The position numbers and the translations under genes are program-made. From positions 1 through 64,000 of the forward strand of contig NZ_JAFMYV010000017.1 of the NCBI RefSeq assembly GCF_017353185.1: a stretch of 64,000 nucleotides of DNA, in the 5' to 3' direction. A model generated the notes under the pieces. It was not told where the DNA came from. It made no database searches and saw nothing but the letters and a program-made list of their open reading frames with translations. Each line of letters opens with the position of its first letter. The stretch's first letter is position 1. This document shows, piece after piece, positions 26,901 to 35,270 of this stretch. This DNA is from Fibrella rubiginis. Its GTDB lineage: Bacteria > Bacteroidota > Bacteroidia > Cytophagales > Spirosomataceae.

Positions 26901-27923
26901 ATGAAGAAGATTACCGTTTACACGTTTATGGCCGGCCTGCTCTTCACGGTTTCGGCCTGTCTGGATTCCAGCGTCAATGACCCAACGGCCGGTTCGTCGC
27001 TCAACGGTGCCCGTCAGGAAACACCAGTGCGGCAATGTGCGTCAATGGAGGTGCTGTCTCAACAACTGAAAGATGATCCAAGCCTCCAGCAGCGTATGGA
27101 CGACATTGAGAAGCACGCTAACAAATTTGCAAACCTCCGTAAAACAGATCCTTCTGTGCTCGCTACGGGGCCATTGAGTGGCACACTGGTGATCCCGGTA
27201 GCGATTCACGTGGTCTATAACACGGCGGTTCCGCAGGAGAACATCAGCGATGCCCAAATTCAGTCGCAGATTACGGTTATGAACCGCGATTTCAGCAAGA
27301 GTAACGCAGATATTTCAAGCGTTCCCAGTGCGTTTGCTCCTTTGGCTGCAAACATGCAGTTTCAGTTTCGCATTGCCAGCATCGACCGCAAAGGCTCAAC
27401 CAAGTCATCGTGGGGTACCAATGATGTTGTCAAAAACCCCAAAAGAGGCGGTGTGGCTCCCATTTCGCCTACCACGACGCTTAATATCTGGATCTGCAAC
27501 ATCGGTGGTGGCATCCTGGGTTATGCGCAGTTTCCGGGCGGCAGCTCAGCAACAGACGGCGTAGTGATTGGGCCACAGTACTTTGGTAGCAGCAGCCTGG
27601 CAGCTGGTTATTATGGTGCTCCCTACGATAAAGGCCGCACAGTGACGCACGAAGTGGGTCACTGGCTCAACCTGCGCCATATCTGGGGCGACGCCTCATG
27701 TGGCAATGATCAGGTGGCCGATACCCCAACGCAGCAAACCAGCAACTTCGGTTGCCCGTCGTTCCCCCACGTGACCTGCTCAAACGGTCCTAACGGCGAC
27801 ATGTTCATGAACTACATGGACTACACCGACGACCTGTGCATGTTTATGTTCTCGGAAGGCCAGAAGACCCGCAGCCGCGCCATTTTTGCCCCCGGCGGCG
27901 CTCGGGCCAGCTTTGCACCCTAA
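26901..27923 (+). CDS. M43-type zinc metalloprotease lipoprotein (copy 2)
   Basis: 340 aa from the ATG at 26901; the frame is open from 26838, but relatives and copy 1 begin MKK..TVY. Same layout as copy 1: lipobox FTVSAC, HEVGHWLNLRH zinc motif and MNYMDYTDD Met-turn. The two proteins are collinear without gaps, and most differences are conservative. Divergence is concentrated in the propeptide-like region (about 40-95) and near residues 165-182. Copy-specific substrates are possible. Confidence 0.92.
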   Translation: MKKITVYTFMAGLLFTVSACLDSSVNDPTAGSSLNGARQETPVRQCASMEVLSQQLKDDPSLQQRMDDIEKHANKFANLRKTDPSVLATGPLSGTLVIPVAIHVVYNTAVPQENISDAQIQSQITVMNRDFSKSNADISSVPSAFAPLAANMQFQFRIASIDRKGSTKSSWGTNDVVKNPKRGGVAPISPTTTLNIWICNIGGGILGYAQFPGGSSATDGVVIGPQYFGSSSLAAGYYGAPYDKGRTVTHEVGHWLNLRHIWGDASCGNDQVADTPTQQTSNFGCPSFPHVTCSNGPNGDMFMNYMDYTDDLCMFMFSEGQKTRSRAIFAPGGARASFAP

Positions 27924-27945
27924 TAGCTGATTGGCAATCCTATTA

Positions 27946-27982
27946 AACGAAGCCCGAACGGATGGTCCGTTCGGGCTTCGTT
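27946..27982. terminator. Bidirectional terminator between M43 copy 2 and comM
   Basis: Perfect 17-bp arms (27946-27962 and 27966-27982) around a 3-nt loop, between convergent genes. GC-rich stem core GCCCGAACGG. Confidence 0.85.
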
Positions 27983-28013
27983 CGTAATGCGGCATGTGAA
28001 GTGCTCCCCTCTC

Positions 28014-29555
28014 CTACCCCGCCCAGTTTTCGCGGTCGAGGCTGCGGTACTGGATAGCTTCGGCGAGGTGTTCGATCTTGATCTCCTCTGAGCCAGCCAG
28101 ATCGGCGATGGTGCGCGATACTTTTAGAATGCGGTCGTAGGCACGGGCCGAAAGACCGAGGCGTTCCATCGCTGTTTTGAGCAGAATGCGCCCGGCGGCG
28201 TTGATCTCGCAAATCTCTTTTACCATCTGTGAAGGCATCATGGCGTTGGAATAGATACCCTCCTGCCCTTCGAATCGTTTTGTCTGGCGCTCACGGGCAG
28301 CCACCACGCGCGCCCGAATGGCCTCTGAGGTCTCGGCGGGGCGGTTGCCGGTCATTTGATCAAACGAGACGGGTGTGACCTCCACGTGCAGGTCGATACG
28401 GTCGAGCAATGGCCCACTGACTTTATTGAGGTACTTCTGCACTACACCGGGTCCGCAAACGCACTCTTTATCGGGGTGGTTGTAGTAACCGCAGGGGCAG
28501 GGGTTCATGCTGGAAATGAGCATAAAATTGGCTGGAAACTCCACTGCCCATTTGGCCCGCGAAATGCTTACGCAACGCTCTTCCAGCGGTTGCCGCATCA
28601 CTTCCAGTGCCGACCGTTTGAATTCGGGCAGTTCGTCGAGAAACAAGACGCCGTTGTGTGCCAACGATATTTCGCCCGGCTGCGGAAAGCCGCCTCCGCC
28701 CACCAGTGCGGCGTCGGAGATGGTATGGTGCGGAGCGCGATAAGGTCGTTGGGCTACCAGCGTAGCCTTCTTGCCCAACTTGCCCGCCACCGAGTGAATC
28801 TTGGTCGTTTCCAGTGCCTCCTGCAACGTCATGGGCGGCAGAATAGTGGGCAATCGTTTGGCAAGCATGGTTTTACCCGCCCCAGGTGGCCCAATCATAA
28901 TGACGTTGTGCCCGCCGGCAGCGGCAATTTCTAGTGCCCGCTTGATGTTTTCTTGCCCCTGCACGTGCGCAAAATCGGCGTCATAACTGTTTTGGCTGCT
29001 GAAAAACAGGTCACGGGTATCAATTATGAGTGGGTCAATAGCCTGTTTTCCCTCAAAAAAAGCCACGGCGTCCATCATGGTTTGCACCGGAATGATATCG
29101 AGGTTATTGACAATGGCGGCTTCGTGGGCGTTTTCAACGGGCAACACAAATCCTTTAAAACCCTGCTTGCGGGCTTCAATAGCGATGGGTAGTACCCCTT
29201 TGATGGGCCGCAGCGTACCGTCGAGGGCTAATTCGCCCATGATCACATAGTCTTCAAGGTTCTTTTCCAGCGTGACCTGTTCAGAGGCCTGCAACACGCA
29301 AAGGGCAATGGGCAGGTCATAGGCGGAGCCTTCCTTGCGAATGTCGGCAGGAGCAAGGTTGACCACTACCTTCTGCCGGGGCATTTTAAACCCTGAAAAT
29401 TTGAGCGAAGCTTCAACGCGTTGTTCACTTTCTTTTACGGCGCTGTCGGGCAGACCCACCATAAAGAATTTCATGCCTTGTCCGGCGTTTACTTCAACGG
29501 TAATAATAGTGGCGTTGACACCATAAACGGCGGCTCCGTATGTTTTTGCCAGCAT
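28014..29555 (-). CDS. comM: YifB/ComM family Mg-chelatase-like AAA+ ATPase
   Basis: 513 aa. An N-terminal Lon-protease-like domain (about 20-165), a central AAA+ Mg-chelatase module with Walker A MIGPPGAGKTML and Walker B region NGVLFLDELPEF, and the C-terminal Mg-chelatase domain (GLSARAYDRILKVSRTIADL). ComM is a hexameric branch-migration helicase that aids integration of transforming DNA in naturally competent species. A zinc-binding Cys cluster lies in MNPCPCGYYNHPDKECVCGP. It is monocistronic and convergent with the protease genes. Confidence 0.93.
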   Translation of the reverse strand: MLAKTYGAAVYGVNATIITVEVNAGQGMKFFMVGLPDSAVKESEQRVEASLKFSGFKMPRQKVVVNLAPADIRKEGSAYDLPIALCVLQASEQVTLEKNLEDYVIMGELALDGTLRPIKGVLPIAIEARKQGFKGFVLPVENAHEAAIVNNLDIIPVQTMMDAVAFFEGKQAIDPLIIDTRDLFFSSQNSYDADFAHVQGQENIKRALEIAAAGGHNVIMIGPPGAGKTMLAKRLPTILPPMTLQEALETTKIHSVAGKLGKKATLVAQRPYRAPHHTISDAALVGGGGFPQPGEISLAHNGVLFLDELPEFKRSALEVMRQPLEERCVSISRAKWAVEFPANFMLISSMNPCPCGYYNHPDKECVCGPGVVQKYLNKVSGPLLDRIDLHVEVTPVSFDQMTGNRPAETSEAIRARVVAARERQTKRFEGQEGIYSNAMMPSQMVKEICEINAAGRILLKTAMERLGLSARAYDRILKVSRTIADLAGSEEIKIEHLAEAIQYRSLDRENWAG

Positions 29556-29828
29556 GGCGGGAAGAATCAGTTGCGGTGGAAAAATGGCAAATGCCAGTGG
29601 TCAAAGCTACTCAATCAGCCGCATTTGTGCGTATCCGATGGGCCACTGAGGAACTATTTACGGCTGCGATTTTTTGATTTAGTCCATAGACCTTTAGCTA
29701 AAAGTGGGCAATAAGCCCCGAAGACAGTCCGTTGTTTTCGTATATGTGTATCTCAAAACCACCATGTTATCGCGCAACTCTACGTTTACCCTTCAAATGT
29801 GACCAATTAATCTAACCATCTGTTTATT

Positions 29829-30779
29829 ATGGAGCAACGAGAGCAACAACCCCGATCATCCACAAGCACGGCCCTGGTAGCCGCTTTGGTGCTCATGACT
29901 GGCGTAGCCGGTGTTATGGGCTACAAGTACTACGACAAAGCTGAGGTGGCAAGTACGCAGGAAGTAGCCATCGCCGAGCGCGTAGAAGAACTGGCCAATA
30001 CCCGCGTGAAACTGGATTCGATCTCGAATTCGCTTGATGCCAAGATTGCTGAGGTGAAAAAGTTAGGCGGGGATGTAACTGAACTGGAGAAAGTACGCGC
30101 CGACCTCGAAAAAGATAAAAAGGCATTGGCGCGTGGTGCTAAACTGTCGCGGGCTACAATTGCCAAATACGAAAGTAAGATTCAGGAATACGTAGCCTTC
30201 CTGGCCGAAAAAGATACCCTGATTGCCCAAATTCAGCGTGAAAAAGAAGTGTTGGTCGTTGATAACCAATCGCTCAATACAGAGAACGTAACGCTGAAGA
30301 CACGCCGGAAACAACTGGAAGATACAGTGGCTATCGTGGCCTCGCAGAAAGAAGAACTGGCAACTAAAGTGACCCGTGCGGCGGCGTTGAAAGCACAAAA
30401 CGTGAAGATCTACGCCGTAAACAGCCGGGGTAAAGTGAAAGAAGACGACGCCTACAAAGCCAAGCGTATCGATAAGCTCAAGCTGACTTACTCCCTGCTC
30501 GATAACCCGCTGACGGCAGAAGAGCCTAAAGACGTGTTTGTGCGCGTACTGGACCCGGACGGGGCCGTGGTGTCAGACATGGCTAATGGCTCTGGCACTT
30601 TCAAGGCCAATGGCGACGAGATGGTATATACGGCCAAACAGACCGTTGATTATGATAAAAACGGTAAGCAGGTCGAGTTTCTGTACACCCGTGGTACACA
30701 ATACCGTCCCGGCAAATATACAGTCGAACTATACAGCGAAGGCTTCAAGATCGGCGCTGGTGAGTTTGCCGTTCGCTAG
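29829..30779 (+). CDS. Membrane-anchored coiled-coil protein of unknown function
   Basis: 316 aa. One N-terminal membrane helix (about 16-34), a long coiled coil (about 40-205; many heptads such as ITELEKVRADLEKDKKAL-type), and a beta-rich C-terminal domain (about 210-316; DVFVRVLDPDGAVVSD, GKYTVELYSEGFKIGAGEF). It is probably periplasmic, tethered to the inner membrane. I do not recognise a named family; similar proteins seem common in Bacteroidetes. The stop codon is followed by the largest palindrome of the window. Confidence 0.8.
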   Translation: MEQREQQPRSSTSTALVAALVLMTGVAGVMGYKYYDKAEVASTQEVAIAERVEELANTRVKLDSISNSLDAKIAEVKKLGGDVTELEKVRADLEKDKKALARGAKLSRATIAKYESKIQEYVAFLAEKDTLIAQIQREKEVLVVDNQSLNTENVTLKTRRKQLEDTVAIVASQKEELATKVTRAAALKAQNVKIYAVNSRGKVKEDDAYKAKRIDKLKLTYSLLDNPLTAEEPKDVFVRVLDPDGAVVSDMANGSGTFKANGDEMVYTAKQTVDYDKNGKQVEFLYTRGTQYRPGKYTVELYSEGFKIGAGEFAVR

Positions 30780-30795
30780 AGACTAGACAGTTGGG

Positions 30796-30917
30796 CGGCC
30801 CGGTTTAGAGCGACGCCGTTTTAACGATTAAAGGCCAGGGTCGCTTCGCGCTGAATCTAATCTGCGAAGCGACCCTGGCCTTTAATCGTTAAAACGGCGT
30901 CGCTCTAAACCGGGCCG
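30796..30917. repeat. Perfect 54-bp-arm palindrome between convergent genes
   Basis: Arms 30796-30849 and 30864-30917 are exactly complementary over 54 bp with a 14-nt spacer. It lies 16 nt past one stop codon and 6 nt past the other. Transcribed from either side it would form a very long RNA duplex; as DNA it could extrude as a cruciform. Confidence 0.95.
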
Positions 30918-30923
30918 TCTGGT

Positions 30924-31364
30924 TTATTCTTTTGAGCCTGTGAAACTAACCCTGGTTCCCGCAGAAACAGCCTGTATACGTAGTACCAACCCCTGACGTT
31001 CCATACCATTGTTACTAAAAACCCGGTCGGTACTGACAGTACCAACCACGCTCCCGCCGCTGCTTAGCTGAATACTGTTGTCGGCCTGCCGCTTTAGTGC
31101 AATGTTGGGTATCACGTGCGTCTGCTCGGTTGGGTACACCTGCTGATAGGTAAGCGTGACTACAGCGTCGGACTGTATGTTAATGGTGGCTGTAGGCATC
31201 TTGTTGGCCGGTAGGGCCACGCAGAGGACGTCCAGAAAACCATTGGTCTGATAGCGACCGGTTACCTCGCTTGCCATGGTGGGGGCAATGTCGGTGTCAC
31301 GTCCACAAGACATTGTGGTAAACACGAGAGTACCCAGCAGTAAAATCCGAATCATAATCGTCAT
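30924..31364 (-). CDS. Small lipoprotein of unknown function
   Basis: 146 aa. Signal peptide with lipobox-like TTMSC (Cys20), then a beta-rich domain beginning VTGRYQTNGFLDVL. The layout (ASEVTGRY...) resembles the next gene upstream (RRMSGTYLLNYMS), suggesting two diverged members of one lipocalin-like lipoprotein family. An alternative start is the ATG three codons in (31355). Function unknown. Confidence 0.75.
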   Translation of the reverse strand: MTIMIRILLLGTLVFTTMSCGRDTDIAPTMASEVTGRYQTNGFLDVLCVALPANKMPTATINIQSDAVVTLTYQQVYPTEQTHVIPNIALKRQADNSIQLSSGGSVVGTVSTDRVFSNNGMERQGLVLRIQAVSAGTRVSFTGSKE

Positions 31365-31471
31365 TGATTGAGCACGTTACCCCGTTGATAAGTGATGTTA
31401 TATAGAATAGACACAAACTGTCTATAAAACGTTGGAACCGGAGTGTCAGTATTTTATCAAGCTGCTGATGG

Positions 31472-31960
31472 CTACGGCTGTTTGGTACCCCGGAACTCTG
31501 TTTTAAACACCTCACCTGTCTGTGGATTTTTCGCTTCCAACTGCATTATGAAGGTGTCGTTGTCGTACCGCGCTACTTTTTGGCTCTGGTTATACAAGTC
31601 GTAGCCGCCGCCGTTGTCGCGGATTTCCATTGGTTGCACCACGTTCGTAAGGTCTTTCGGATTGAGCCTGATCTGATCGGCGAGAGTTTGATCTATTGTC
31701 AACGACATCGCTACGTCGACTGTACTTTCTGTTTTCCGAGTGATGCTGATCGTAGCAGATAACAGTTCTTTACCGTTCATTTGCAGTGGCAGGGCCGTAG
31801 ACACAGCGGGTTGGCTACCGTTTTGCACCGACATGTAGTTGAGCAGATACGTACCTGACATCCGCCGGGCGCGGTCAGGTTGGGGGGCTATGTTGTCGCC
31901 TGACGTTGAGCAACCAGACAGCAGAGTAAGCAGCAGTATAAAAGGCAGAATTAATTTCAT
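31472..31960 (-). CDS. Small lipoprotein of unknown function
   Basis: 162 aa from the ATG at 31960, which places the start right before a lipoprotein signal peptide (ILLLTLLSGC, Cys about 17). The frame is open 12 codons further up. The mature part is beta-rich with MSGTYLLNYMS near its start, similar in plan to the following lipoprotein. Function unknown; both genes run leftward with a 107-nt gap. Confidence 0.75.
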   Translation of the reverse strand: MKLILPFILLLTLLSGCSTSGDNIAPQPDRARRMSGTYLLNYMSVQNGSQPAVSTALPLQMNGKELLSATISITRKTESTVDVAMSLTIDQTLADQIRLNPKDLTNVVQPMEIRDNGGGYDLYNQSQKVARYDNDTFIMQLEAKNPQTGEVFKTEFRGTKQP

Positions 31961-32048
31961 GGGAAGGTGTTTGCATCGTTCCTGTAAGTAACGCACAATC
32001 AGCCTATTAAATCTACTAAAAGTGCGTTTTATACTGTGCGGTCGGTGG

Positions 32049-32576
32049 CTAGTCCGCTGCTGTTTTGTTAGCCCGCATCATCTCACCATAACTCAGGTTC
32101 AGCGTCATGGCTGTAAGGGTCCGGGCAATGCGTTTGGCTTTGGTTTCCGGGGTTTTAGCACTTTCGATCCACTTAAAATAATAGTTGCGATGGCTGGGCG
32201 GCAACCTGTTGAAAGTAGCCAGTGCGTCAGGTTCGTCTTCCAGGCAAAGCAACAGATCGTCAGACTGTGGCAGTGGGTCGGTGTCGAGGGCCAGTGTAGT
32301 ACGCACAGATGCCCCGGCTTCTTTCCCGATGCCCCGCCGCATAGCCGCGTTGACAGGAATAATGAACGAGGCGTCTTCGTCCCCACCATGATCGCCCATG
32401 GGGATCAGGGCAACTAGCTTGATCGGAAAATCGTCCAGCGAGCCCTTCACCCGAAACGACACCTTCTGACCGGGATTTAACAAATCGGTTATAGCATTGG
32501 GTACATAAACATAGGTCCAGCCTGTTTTCTCGCCGTTTTGGCCCATCCGGCGCAGCATGGCGGTGAATGTAGTCAT
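32049..32576 (-). CDS. DUF1905/YdeI-OmpD-associated family protein
   Basis: 175 aa. An N-terminal DUF1905-like beta domain (GWTYVYVPNAI, VSFRVKGSLDDFPIKLVALIPMG) and a C-terminal YdeI-type helical motif (RLPPSHRNYYFKWIESAKTPETKAKRI). Members are linked to polymyxin or bacteriocin tolerance by name, without clear mechanism. Its ATG overlaps the stop of the WYL regulator by 4 nt, so the two are coupled and may share regulation. Confidence 0.82.
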   Translation of the reverse strand: MTTFTAMLRRMGQNGEKTGWTYVYVPNAITDLLNPGQKVSFRVKGSLDDFPIKLVALIPMGDHGGDEDASFIIPVNAAMRRGIGKEAGASVRTTLALDTDPLPQSDDLLLCLEDEPDALATFNRLPPSHRNYYFKWIESAKTPETKAKRIARTLTAMTLNLSYGEMMRANKTAAD

Positions 32577-33613
32577 GGCGTAACAGATGTGGCTTCATAC
32601 TGCCCCAGCGTGGCCTGGAGCGACTTTCTCATCTCATCAACCAGCGTTTGTGGCTGCAAAACAGTCAGATGTTCACCGTAAGAGCGAAGGTGCATGAGCA
32701 GGTCGCGGTTGGGTGCCAGACGAAGGCGTACCACGCAGGCTGCATCCGTGTCGCTGAGCACCTCCTGGGTCTGATGAATGGGCTTGGCTTTCACATACCG
32801 ACCAAACAGCGGACTGAACGACAACACGATTTCTTCTACCGGCCCGCTGCTGTCGGTGATGCCATAAATGTGCTCAAATAACTCGCTGACGTTGTTTAAC
32901 ACCTCTTTGGGTACGTCGCAGGGGTCATCGAGCAAACTTAGGTCGCTCATGCGGTCCAGGGCAAAGGTGCGCTCTTTGTTGGTGCGCTCGTCATAGCCAA
33001 TCACGTACCAGCTATCCCACACTTCGCGAAGCAAAATGGGGTGCAGCGTACGCAGCAACGGCACGGTATCCTGTGCGCCGGCGTCATGCTTGGTGTAGCG
33101 AAACATAATTTGCCGGTTCTGATTGATGGCCCGAATCAGCATGGGCACATACTGACGATTACCGCCCAGAATTTTCTCTTCTACATAGACCACGCGCCGG
33201 GCCAGTTCAGACGTACCCTCGCCGGGTTTCACCTCCCGAATGATGTCCAGGCTCTGGCGGACCTTCTGGAGAGCATTGCTCAGCTCGTCGGCCACAGATG
33301 CTCCCTGCGTGGCGGCCAGCACCTGCCGGGCGTAGTCCAGCGCCTCCATGTCGTCGGGGGTGAGCATGAGGCGCAGGAGCCGGAACTGCGGATTGGTGTA
33401 GTAATAACCGTCGCTGCGCTTGTCGTAGGCAATGGGTGCGTCGTGGTCTTCGCGAAGCCGCTGAATGTCTTTTTCCAGCGATGACAGCGACCGGATGCCA
33501 CACTGATCGCGGCAAAGTTCGAATAGTCGTTGCTTGGAATACTGGCGCGGATAGCGGCTAATCGTCTCATCGATAAGGCGGTAGCGTTGAAAAGCAGAGC
33601 GGGTGATGGGCAT
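32573..33613 (-). CDS. HTH-WYL domain transcriptional regulator
   Basis: 346 aa. N-terminal winged helix (RYRLIDETISRYPRQYSKQRLFEL, SSLEKDIQRLREDHDAPI), middle WYL domain (LHPILLREVWDSWYVIGYD) and C-terminal WCX-like region. WYL proteins sense ligands, often nucleic-acid related, and many guard defence or stress genes. It leads a two-gene unit with the YdeI-like gene. The upstream gap, shared with divergent small genes, carries a 36-bp inverted repeat. Confidence 0.88.
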   Translation of the reverse strand: MPITRSAFQRYRLIDETISRYPRQYSKQRLFELCRDQCGIRSLSSLEKDIQRLREDHDAPIAYDKRSDGYYYTNPQFRLLRLMLTPDDMEALDYARQVLAATQGASVADELSNALQKVRQSLDIIREVKPGEGTSELARRVVYVEEKILGGNRQYVPMLIRAINQNRQIMFRYTKHDAGAQDTVPLLRTLHPILLREVWDSWYVIGYDERTNKERTFALDRMSDLSLLDDPCDVPKEVLNNVSELFEHIYGITDSSGPVEEIVLSFSPLFGRYVKAKPIHQTQEVLSDTDAACVVRLRLAPNRDLLMHLRSYGEHLTVLQPQTLVDEMRKSLQATLGQYEATSVTP

Positions 33614-33665
33614 AAGAGAGAAGGGAGGGGAGAAAGGAAACGCAGGAAATAAGCGAGGATTCAGG

Positions 33666-33776
33666 GCTAAAACACGGAGTTACACCGAGGACCACTGAGC
33701 TGCACAAAGCGTCTATCCAGCTACGAAAAAACCTTCGTGTAGCTCAGTGGTCCTCGGTGTAACTCCGTGTTTTAGC
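33666..33776. repeat. 36-bp-arm inverted repeat in a divergent promoter region
   Basis: Perfect 36-bp arms (33666-33701 and 33741-33776) with a 39-nt spacer. Both neighbours are transcribed away from it, so it is not a terminator for either. The arm text (ACACGGAGTTACACCGAGG) belongs to a word-like repeat style that I recall from unrelated bacterial genomes. Confidence 0.85.
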
Positions 33777-33876
33777 TCTAAACCTCCTCCAAAAATATTT
33801 GAAAAAAATAGAACACCGTAAAAAGATTACGTGCAGGGGAGTAAATCTTTGTATAGGACATTCACATAAGCAACTC

Positions 33877-34296
33877 ATGATCACAACACAGCGTCCTCAG
33901 CAAACCACTTTATTCGGCCCTGGTACGGCCCCCTTCAGCCATCGGTCGGCCGTACGCCTTTCGAACCGCCAATTATTCAACATCGAGCTGGGTCTCTATT
34001 TGTTGACCGAACTCCAACCCACGGCCCCGCCCGGTAGCCTACCCACACTGCTAAACAGCGACCTGTCTGCCCGCAATACATGGACGGCTCGTCAACGGCG
34101 CTGCCTCGACCGGGGTCGCATGCTGCTTGGTGCCCTCTGCCAGTGCAGCCGCTGGACTGAATTACTGGACCGCTACGCCCGGTTAGCCTCACCATCGCAG
34201 GCCTTCGACATTAGCCACGACCGCAGCCAGTTCAACGCCAAAACGGTCGGTTTTTTCCGTAATCGTGCCTTTACGTTCCGCCAAATGCTGGCGTAA
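33877..34296 (+). CDS. Small protein of unknown function, paralogue A
   Basis: 139 aa from the ATG at 33877. No signal peptide or membrane helix. The core LFNIELGLYLLTELQPTAPP is shared with the next gene (LLNIELGLFLLTELLPMAPP), so the two are paralogues. Arg-rich middle (RQRRCLDRGRMLL). I recognise no family. Located in a rightward trio of small genes, divergent from the WYL regulator. Confidence 0.6.
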   Translation: MITTQRPQQTTLFGPGTAPFSHRSAVRLSNRQLFNIELGLYLLTELQPTAPPGSLPTLLNSDLSARNTWTARQRRCLDRGRMLLGALCQCSRWTELLDRYARLASPSQAFDISHDRSQFNAKTVGFFRNRAFTFRQMLA

Positions 34297-34330
34297 CACC
34301 CCCTCCTCGCACAGCGAACAACAACAAACC

Positions 34331-34792
34331 ATGAACTCGTCTTTTGTTTCATCTCTGTCCGTTGCCACGGTCCTGTCGCCTGCCCGATTTGGGTGGCAGG
34401 AGCCCCTGGCTACGCGCATACGGCATCAGCACCGATTAGCCGGACAGTCGGCTAATCGGTTGTTAAACATTGAGTTAGGTTTATTCCTGCTCACGGAACT
34501 GCTGCCAATGGCCCCACCCGAAGCCCTGCCCGATTTGCTGAATGGTCACGGTCCGGCCTACGATGGACGTCCTGTGTGGTCGCCCAAACAGCACCGTCTC
34601 CTAAGCCGGGCGCGGGCGTTGCTCCTCCCCTATCAGCATCGTTCGGTCTGGTTTAGTGCCCTCCAGAAATACGACGCCTGGCCCGCCGACGCCCGGCTCT
34701 TTGCCCTCGGCCAGAGCGGCGCGATCACCTATGTAGCCCCCAACCACATCCAACGCGAACGCCTGACCCTGTTCTGGCGGGCAGTCGTTTAG
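34331..34792 (+). CDS. Small protein of unknown function, paralogue B
   Basis: 153 aa from the ATG at 34331, 34 nt after paralogue A. Shared core LLNIELGLFLLTELLPMAPP followed by ALPDLLN (PTLLN in A). The C-terminus differs from A (FALGQSGAITYVAPNHIQRE). The conserved helix plus divergent flanks suggests a small family specific to this lineage. No function can be assigned. Confidence 0.6.
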   Translation: MNSSFVSSLSVATVLSPARFGWQEPLATRIRHQHRLAGQSANRLLNIELGLFLLTELLPMAPPEALPDLLNGHGPAYDGRPVWSPKQHRLLSRARALLLPYQHRSVWFSALQKYDAWPADARLFALGQSGAITYVAPNHIQRERLTLFWRAVV

Positions 34793-34803
34793 AATGTAGA
34801 AAA

Positions 34804-34897
34804 AAGAGCTGAAAAGTAAGAGACAAGAATTACGAAAAGGGGTTTCGGTCTCCTTAGCCTACAGCCGTCAAATCTCGTTTCCTGCTTTTTAGCTCTT
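34804..34897. repeat. Imperfect inverted repeat, GAGCT/AAGAGAC-rich
   Basis: Arms 34804-34828 and 34873-34897 match at 20 of 25 positions with a 44-nt spacer. The right arm resembles a stretch near 46628-46662 (CTTCTTGTTTCTTGACTC), suggesting a dispersed family. Confidence 0.55.
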
Positions 34898-34908
34898 GCC
34901 TCTCTCCT

Positions 34909-35199
34909 ATGAAACCAAAAAAACTAAACAGGCAGGTGGTGCGCTCGGCGGCTACGATGCTGATGTTGATTGACGGAAATACTACCGCGTCAATCGTGAA
35001 AGACTACCTCCGTGACCGGGGTTACCGGGCGGGACAATCAGAAGTAGCGTGCTGGCTGCTGCGCATTGCCCAACGCGAAGGCTGGATTGTAAATGATAAG
35101 GGCACCTGCCGCGTGTACCAGTTCCCCGCGTTTATGAACAAATCTGTTTCAGGCGTATCAGCCCGCCCTACGATCTGGATGCCATTGAGGACGAGTTAA
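34909..35199 (+). CDS. Small protein, possible winged-helix fold
   Basis: 96 aa. Basic N-terminus, then helices (AATMLMLIDGNTTASIVKDYLR; VACWLLRIAQREGW) and a short strand turn (IVNDKGTCRVYQFP) in the order of a winged helix. This is a reading of pattern only. Third gene of the rightward trio; convergent with the symporter gene. Function unknown. Confidence 0.6.
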   Translation: MKPKKLNRQVVRSAATMLMLIDGNTTASIVKDYLRDRGYRAGQSEVACWLLRIAQREGWIVNDKGTCRVYQFPAFMNKSVSGVSARPTIWMPLRTS

Positions 35200-35207
35200 A
35201 ACGGCTC

Positions 35208-35270
35208 CATAGTCTATACACCATTGATGCCATCGCCTGGAGCGATGGCATCAATGGTGTATAGACTATG
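35208..35270. repeat. Perfect 29-bp-arm palindrome at a gene convergence
   Basis: Arms 35208-35236 and 35242-35270 are perfectly complementary with a 5-nt loop. The right arm contains the symporter stop codon. Probably a bidirectional terminator, although it has no T-run. Confidence 0.85.

Noticed and set aside
32049..33613. WYL regulator as part of an anti-phage system
   Set aside because: Its coupled gene is a YdeI/DUF1905 protein, not a known defence effector; the small genes across the gap are unknown, so a defence label would be speculation.
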